A DNA stretch of 64,000 bases from Steromphala cineraria (taxonomy: Eukaryota > Mollusca > Gastropoda > Trochida > Trochidae). Below are positions 60,629-64,000 of the stretch, piece after piece (the stretch's first letter is position 1; each line of letters starts with the position of its first letter). Made by a program: the position numbers and the translations under genes. Below the pieces are notes generated by a model, which worked only from the letters and a program-made list of their open reading frames with translations, ran no database searches and had not been told where the DNA came from. Where the stretch lies: positions 53,082,747 through 53,146,746 of the forward strand of contig OU744721.1 in the NCBI GenBank assembly GCA_916613615.1, in the 5' to 3' direction.

Positions 60629-62427
60629 GTCCGCCGCCGCCGCCGCACTCGTACTACTAGCTATAACTTTTTTCCCCTAAGCTTTCCAGAACTCTTATTC
60701 ATACCTTACTCCTCATACCTCGGGGGAACGATTTTGACACGTTCACTTTCAAGGTCAAAGGTCAAGGTCACGAGCTATGTATTCACACTAAGAATTCCTT
60801 GTAAACGCGATAACTTGAAAAGTTTTTGTGCTATGAAGCTCTAACTTGGTATATATCATCCTTGGAAAAGTAAAAAATTTTGAAAAGGTTTTGGCTACAA
60901 TCCGTCAAAGGTCAAGGTCACAGCAAGGTCATGACGTAAGCATATTTTAGCCAAAATGCTTTATTTTAACTATGAACACTTTTAATCAATACATGATTGT
61001 TATACTCAAAAAAAAGTGTTCAATGATTGTGTGACCTTGAAGGTCAAAGGTCAAGGTCATGAGATATGAGTTATTACAAAATGCACTAAATTGGGGTATA
61101 ACTTTATCCCATTTAGCTTTTCAGAACTCATGAACATGTCTAAATGTTAATACTTCCAGGGAATCATTATGACATGTTCACTTTCAAGTTCAAAGGTCAA
61201 GGTCACGAGTTATAAAATCACCACAAAATTCTTTGTAAACACGGTAACTTGAAAAGTTTTTGTGCTATGAAGCTCTAACTTGGTATATATCATCCTTGGA
61301 AAAGTAAAATTTTTTGAAAAGGTTTCGGCTACAATCTGTCAAAGGTCAAGGTCACAGCAAGGTCATGACTTAAGCATGGTTTAGCGAAAATGCTTAATTT
61401 TAACTATGATCACTTTTAATCAATACATGATTGTTATACTCAATAAAAAGTGTTCAATTATTGTGTGACCTTGAAGGTCAAAGGTCAAGGTCATGAGATA
61501 TGAGTTATTGCAATTCCTTGTAAACACAATAACTTGAAAAGCTTTTGTGCTATGAAGTTTAGATTTTGTATATATTATCTCTTGAGAAGTTCAACATTTT
61601 CAAAAAGTTTTGGGTACTAACTGTCGAAGGTCAAGGTCACAGCAAGGTCAACATATATGGAGAAAATGGATTAATTGTATTTTTAACACTTTATTTCATT
61701 ACAATAATGTTATACTCAATGAAATGTGTTCATTGATTGTGTGACCTTGAGTGTCAAAGGTCAAGGTCACGAGAAAATTCCCAATTTGGTGAGGCCTGTA
61801 AAAGGCGGAACAGGGTAAGGCGAAACCCAAAGTTCCGGGGCTGCTCTGCTTTTGCGGTATCCCGCAAACGCTAATCTAGTTTAACCAAAGTTCTTCGTCG
61901 ACTTGTTTTATTGAATGTATGCAAGGTCAAGGTCAAGGTCAAGGACAAGGTAACTTACCATGCTCTATATAAATCAGGACTCAGATTAGAACTATGAAAC
62001 TAGAAACATAGAACTATGAAACTTAAACCTCAGAACTATGAAACTAGAAACACAAGACTATGAAACTAGAAACACAGAACTATGAAACTAAAACCTCAGA
62101 ACTATGAAACTAGAAATACTATTGAACTATGAAAATGTGGCCCATGATTTCGGGTTCTGTTCATGTATAAGGTTATTTTTGAGTGAGACGTCTCGATACA
62201 TTGTATATCAATGCACATGTATAAACTGAGATAATTAATGATTTCATGACTCGTTAATGATTGTTTGCTTCGTTTATTTTTGCAATACCAGACTGATGTG
62301 GGTGAAGTCTGCCAAGGCGTCACGTGACCTCGCGCAGATGAGTGACGTCACCAGTCAACCTGAACACGTGTATGAGGCTCCGACGTACAGCACAGCGGCA
62401 GAAAACGACATATATGAAGTCATCTAG
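47114..62427 (+). CDS. Gene B: EGF / F5-8-lectin-like single-pass receptor, complete
   Basis: Twelve exons (47114-47171, 47794-47889, 48399-48617, 51387-51566, 52574-52711, 53756-53887, 56043-56177, 56766-56897, 57675-57809, 58098-58232, 59386-59497, 62292-62427) sum to 1608 nt, exactly 536 codons with TAG. Signal peptide 1-20; EGF 21-51; lectin-like domain 52-184; six EGF modules 185-453; TM helix about 461-485; tail 491-535 with tyrosines at 518 (VYEA), 523 and 532 (IYEVI). Introns are phase 1, except the last, which is phase 2. Probably a cell-surface recognition or scavenger receptor of MEGF/Draper type (inference). It differs from paralogue A by three more EGF modules and a shorter tail: codons after the TAG still resemble A's IYQNT end. 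Confidence 0.87.
47794..47889 (+). CDS. Gene B exon 2: EGF-like module 1
   Basis: 96 nt, phases 1/1. SGCNCEEEC, QERCGSC, GWYGPYCQK. Homologous to A exon 7785-7880. Confidence 0.87.
47890..48398. other. Gene B intron 2
   Basis: Noncoding. A minus-strand open stretch at 47944-48177 has no support as a gene. Confidence 0.5.
48399..48617 (+). CDS. Gene B exon 3: lectin-like domain, first half
   Basis: 219 nt, phases 1/1. NVALNGNANQQG, GLAVDG, CAHTDERNNAWWSVQLG, IRYMKIYNREE. Its 3' ~91 nt differ from the A exon at only two positions, while the 5' part is diverged. Confidence 0.87.
48618..49897. other. Gene B intron 3, first part
   Basis: Noncoding. No repeat family recognised before the MITE at 49899. 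Confidence 0.4.
49899..50240 (-). repeat. MITE (GGGGCAGTAGCACG family) copy 7
   Basis: TTAAAGGGGCAGTAGCACG to GCTACTGCCCCTTTAA, 342 bp, in gene B intron 3. Confidence 0.9.
50460..50612 (-). repeat. Foldback element, one arm lost
   Basis: Same family as 27282-27682: CTAGTTAAAACTAGCTGTAA, TTACGTTACATCTAGCTACT and the unique part GCGCATGCGCGGAAATCAGC. This copy has no MITE insertion and so shows the empty site. Confidence 0.75.
50613..51386. other. Gene B intron 3, last part
   Basis: Noncoding, nothing recognised. Confidence 0.4.
51387..51566 (+). CDS. Gene B exon 4: lectin-like domain, second half
   Basis: 180 nt, phases 1/1, donor TTTTTG|GTGAGT. LSRRRGMDISIDGKSC, IPETIEDVTC, LTITVLGPHY, VCEVQVF. 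Confidence 0.87.
51547..52310 (+). repeat. ~90-bp tandem array carrying copies of an exon end and splice donor
   Basis: Eight units: GAAGTTCAAGTGTTTG|GTGAGTATATAAAACATTTT..., with donors at about 51567, 51657, 51746, 51836, 51926, 52017, 52107 and 52231. The first is the real exon 4 donor. Several units also contain CTTATTGCAG before the copied exon end. The seventh is interrupted by 23 G. Confidence 0.9.
52164..52186. repeat. Poly-G run
   Basis: 23 consecutive G inside the 90-bp array, directly after CTTATTGCA. Confidence 0.9.
52574..52711 (+). CDS. Gene B exon 5: EGF-like module 2
   Basis: 138 nt, phases 1/1. CSDGWFGEDC, CNCLDSDEVC, TGRCKLGC, GYIGDDCQT. 137 of 138 bases equal the A exon 14175-14312. 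Confidence 0.9.
53225..53697. repeat. Foldback plus CRE-rich repeat, copy 2
   Basis: The hairpin arms (AGAGAATCTCACCCAAGTGT ... AGACACGAGGGTGAGATTTT) are about 55 bp long and nearly perfect. They are followed by a unit between TTTATCATCCAAA and TTTTGGATGATAAAT with three exact TGACGTCA sites. In gene B intron 5. Confidence 0.8.
53756..53887 (+). CDS. Gene B exon 6: EGF-like module 3
   Basis: 132 nt, phases 1/1. CIEGKYGPDCAS, CGQCVNRVC, GECPGPC, GWDGRNCN. Closely related to exon 8 (56766-56897). Confidence 0.88.
54103..54302. mobile_element. Mutator-like MITE copy 3, diverged
   Basis: Ends CATCTTCCTA and GGAAGATG, 200 bp, flanked by ATGCCCATC and ATGTTCATC (9 bp, two changes), matching the target duplication length of the other two copies. 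Confidence 0.7.
54700..54905. repeat. Foldback/CRE repeat, copy 3, partial
   Basis: AAATCTCACCTAGTGTCTTC, TTATGACGTCATAGTATTGT and TTTAGGATGATAAA recall the copies at 44240 and 53225, with one TGACGTCA. Confidence 0.6.
55036..55390 (+). repeat. MITE (GGGGCAGTAGCACG family) copy 8
   Basis: TTAAAGGGGCAGTAGAACG to GCTACTGCCCCTTTAA, 355 bp, in gene B intron 6. Confidence 0.9.
56043..56177 (+). CDS. Gene B exon 7: EGF-like module 4
   Basis: 135 nt, phases 1/1. CAEGSYGVNC, CGHCADNETC, NGQCPGAC, GWTGRMCD. Closer to gene A modules 3-4 than to its neighbours. Confidence 0.88.
56766..56897 (+). CDS. Gene B exon 8: EGF-like module 5
   Basis: 132 nt, phases 1/1. CIEGKYGPDCSA, CGQCADRVC, GDCLGPC, GWDGRKCDG. 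Confidence 0.88.
56957..57560. repeat. ~55-bp degenerate tandem repeat
   Basis: Units contain TTATTTCAGGAAAGCATTG, ATCATGACTTTTAGATCAAT and TAAATGAG, regular to about 57310 and then decayed. Every unit carries an acceptor-like TTATTTCAG. In gene B intron 8. Confidence 0.85.
57675..57809 (+). CDS. Gene B exon 9: EGF-like module 6
   Basis: 135 nt, phases 1/1. CQDGWYGPSC, CGHCVNKTVC, GDCSLGC, GWSGRKCD. Confidence 0.88.
58098..58232 (+). CDS. Gene B exon 10: EGF-like module 7
   Basis: 135 nt, phases 1/1. CRDGWYGRNC, CGHCVNKTVC, GDCSWGC, GWRGRKCDG. Very similar to the preceding exon: a recent tandem exon duplication. Confidence 0.88.
58274..58500. mobile_element. MITE with ATCCAAAAGAAACGTCCCC ends
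   Basis: ATCCAAAAGAAACGTCCCC at the left and its exact inverse at the right, about 225 bp apart, in the intron after exon 10. Confidence 0.75.
58501..59385. other. Gene B intron 10, remainder
   Basis: Noncoding. No further EGF exon found by scanning for the cysteine pattern. Confidence 0.45.
59386..59497 (+). CDS. Gene B exon 11: transmembrane segment
   Basis: 112 nt, phase 1 in and 2 out. SSTKWHALSM, then the hydrophobic helix VVSAVGTGLAIVLLVAG and IGLCLLKQG. The donor AG|GTAAGC is directly followed by a TCA/TCG microsatellite. Confidence 0.85.
59500..59868. repeat. TCA/TCG trinucleotide microsatellite
   Basis: An imperfect (TCA)n with TCG and TCACAATCACCATTG interruptions begins within a few bases of the exon 11 donor. 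Long open frames through it are by-products of the repeat. Confidence 0.9.
60141..60499 (+). repeat. MITE (GGGGCAGTAGCACG family) copy 9, diverged ends
   Basis: Left end TTACAGAGGCAGTAGCA, right end GTCTACTGTCCCTTTAA, typical interior, 359 bp, in the last gene B intron. Confidence 0.85.
60540..61885 (+). repeat. AGGTCA-rich mollusc repeat with CCG leader
   Basis: Starts with a hairpin (TTAGCAGCCCCGTC / GACGGGGCTGCT), then a CCG run (60591-60648), then about 2.5 diverged long units, each with AACTTGAAAAGTTTTTGTGC and repeated AAAGGTCAAGGTCA. Ends near GGGGCTGCTCTGCTTTTGCG. The type is familiar from bivalve genomes. Located in the last intron of gene B. Confidence 0.85.
61975..62125. repeat. 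~21-bp tandem repeat
   Basis: Units of AACTATGAAACTAGAAACAC(AG), six to seven copies with small changes. Confidence 0.8.
62292..62427 (+). CDS. Gene B exon 12: cytoplasmic tail
   Basis: 136 nt, phase 2 in, TAG at 62425-62427. It starts LMWVKSAKASRD (A: LQWVKKSTKKPD) and carries VYEA, TYST and a C-terminal IYEVI. Directly after TAG the same frame reads SIYENT, matching A's NIYQNT, so the stop appears to replace a Lys codon of the ancestral tail. Confidence 0.85.
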
Positions 62428-63904
62428 TCCATATATGAAAATACCTGCCCCGAGGACAATGAACCAATTTAATATTTCCCGTTTAATGGATAAATCATGA
62501 AAATACGTGGTAGAAAGACTGATATATTTATAGCTTCAATCAGTTCTCCTCTATTAAAAACATATTTCTTTAAAGCCCCATTGTCATATTTGCATGCTGT
62601 TTGTGAGGAATGTAGCTATTGAGAAACGAAATACAACACTCGCTGGAAAAATCTTTCGTCGAAAAGTGACGGTAATAACTCATCGAGTGCAAAATAATAT
62701 GGAAAAATGACTTTCTCATGAAATGAGTTACCAACTGCAAGGAAATGTATTTTAAACAATAATAGAAATCCTTACAGGAACATACAAAGCTTGACTAGGC
62801 TACGCTCATACATAAGTCAATCGATTAATATCAAAATAGCCGATAGCTGATTTCACATGATATTTGATGATGTCATTATGGCTCCGTATTATGATTAAGT
62901 AATGTGATGTTTGACCCTCTAAATATTATACAGCTGGCGTAAATGAAAATATATTGAGGCGAAATTGATTAAATAACCTGTTAAGAATGAACGGAATGAC
63001 TGCCTCGGTCTCAGAAATTCTTTTGCCAGGAATCCAATTGAGAAAACGAAATTAATGAGGATAACAATTGCATACATAATTCAAAAATGCCACCGTCGGT
63101 ATTCGGTTTATAATCAAAATTTAAGATCATGAATCTTTCTCGCTGTAAATGTCCATTTAGTGTATATAAATTCAAGTAGTTACCTTGAAATGAAACCTTG
63201 TTTGAGTTTACTTTAAAATTGATAGAGTGTCATTGTAAAAATGTATATACCTGATGTTACACCATCTTCCCACGGCAAGGTGAAAACGTATCGAGCAACT
63301 CCTCGTTTAGACATTGCCTTCACAAGGTAGAAGACTGGTGATCCGGAGCAGCGACACCTATCGGGATCACGAGTTACGCCCCTTATCAGCTCTTTCAACA
63401 ATAGCCAATGAAATTGCCGTTTACATTCGAAACAAATTCAAAATACTAACAGGCGATCTTTTTGAAAACTATCCGAGTAAAAATTTATGTTAATCTTCAG
63501 TCCGCATGGTTGTTTACATGTTTTTGATGAGCACCGAGAATGCAGAGAAGACAAACATTAATTTATCACTCAAATAAAGTGTTACTCTCCCTTGCAAAAC
63601 CCAAACAAAAGTATTTTTTTCAAATCGGTGCATTTAACATGATGTCTTCTGATTGGACTATTCTACTTCCGTGCAGCGGGTTGAAATGCTAGCACAGAAA
63701 TTACGGCCAATGATGTCAAGGGAGGAATGGGAAAGTTTAGAAACTTTTTCGTTTCGCCCGTGACGTTGTGAAGATGATGTTACACTAAAAAGTATCCATA
63801 TATTCCTTTTCTGTATCGATAAGTTTCACTGAATAAGGTTCGGGAAGATATCCAGCAAAGCACATTTTTCTGTAGATACGTATTATGTTGCTTATAAATG
63901 AGCT
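62428..63904. other. Gene B 3' UTR and intergenic DNA
   Basis: No gene recognised. A minus-strand open stretch at 63213-63401 ends at a donor-like CATCAGGTATAT but shows no known domain. Confidence 0.4.
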
Positions 63905-64000
63905 TTAAAGGGGCAGTAGCACGTTTTAAGGGGGAATATAAGGTGATGTCAGGAAAATGAGAATTAATGGTTCCAATTGAAAGACAATGTATTTAAACTA
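63905..64000 (+). repeat. MITE (GGGGCAGTAGCACG family) copy 10, cut by window end
   Basis: TTAAAGGGGCAGTAGCACG, then GGGAATATAAGGTGATGTCA and the family interior, running off the window. Confidence 0.9.

Noticed and set aside
63213..63401. Minus-strand open frame with a donor-like end
   Set aside because: No domain, no partner exon and no phase support could be found.

Overview
The window looks like nuclear DNA of a lophotrochozoan, most likely a bivalve mollusc. It is AT-rich and gene-sparse, with small exons, long introns and dense mobile elements. Two mollusc-type repeats are recognisable from memory: one starting with AGCTCATCTGGCC and followed by GTCC runs, and one rich in AGGTCAAGGTCA. 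No species can be named from the sequence.

Three protein-coding genes were assembled by hand from splice sites, intron phases and cysteine patterns. Genes A (exons 7785-17747, +, 5' end not found) and B (47114-62427, +, complete, 535 codons plus stop) are paralogous single-pass receptors. Their layout is [signal peptide] - EGF - F5/8 or F-lectin-like domain - EGF repeats (3 in A, 6 in B) - transmembrane helix - short tail with tyrosine motifs. This resembles the MEGF10/PEAR1/Draper style. All extracellular introns are phase 1 and the tail intron is phase 2 in both genes. Gene C (25620-31435, -, 3 exons, 329 aa) lies between them. It is a four-helix claudin/PMP22-like protein with the W...GLW..C...C signature and an unusually long repeated tail ending in a PPEY motif.

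Layout. 1-1073: relic EGF exon and tandem repeats, including an octamer TTTCGC array. 1074-7265: an almost full-length but decayed DIRS-type tyrosine-recombinase retrotransposon with inverted termini and the diagnostic internal complementary region. 7785-17747: gene A. 17748-25600: intergenic repeats (SINEs, MITEs, a 145-bp tandem repeat). 25620-31435: gene C, followed upstream by 69-bp and 41-bp minisatellites. 34988-44670: intergenic MITEs, a three-level nested transposon and a G19/C19 palindrome. 45571-47171: 25 copies in exact 64-bp register of a unit that includes gene B's signal-peptide exon. 47794-62427: rest of gene B. 62428-64000: intergenic.

The main surprises are gene-derived tandem arrays (the signal-peptide exon, and an exon-end/splice-donor unit), near-identical A/B exon patches inside diverged introns (probable gene conversion), a stop codon that shortens the B tail relative to A, and nested mobile elements whose target duplications can be read directly. 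Exon calls rest on hand translation. Repeat class names are inference unless stated.
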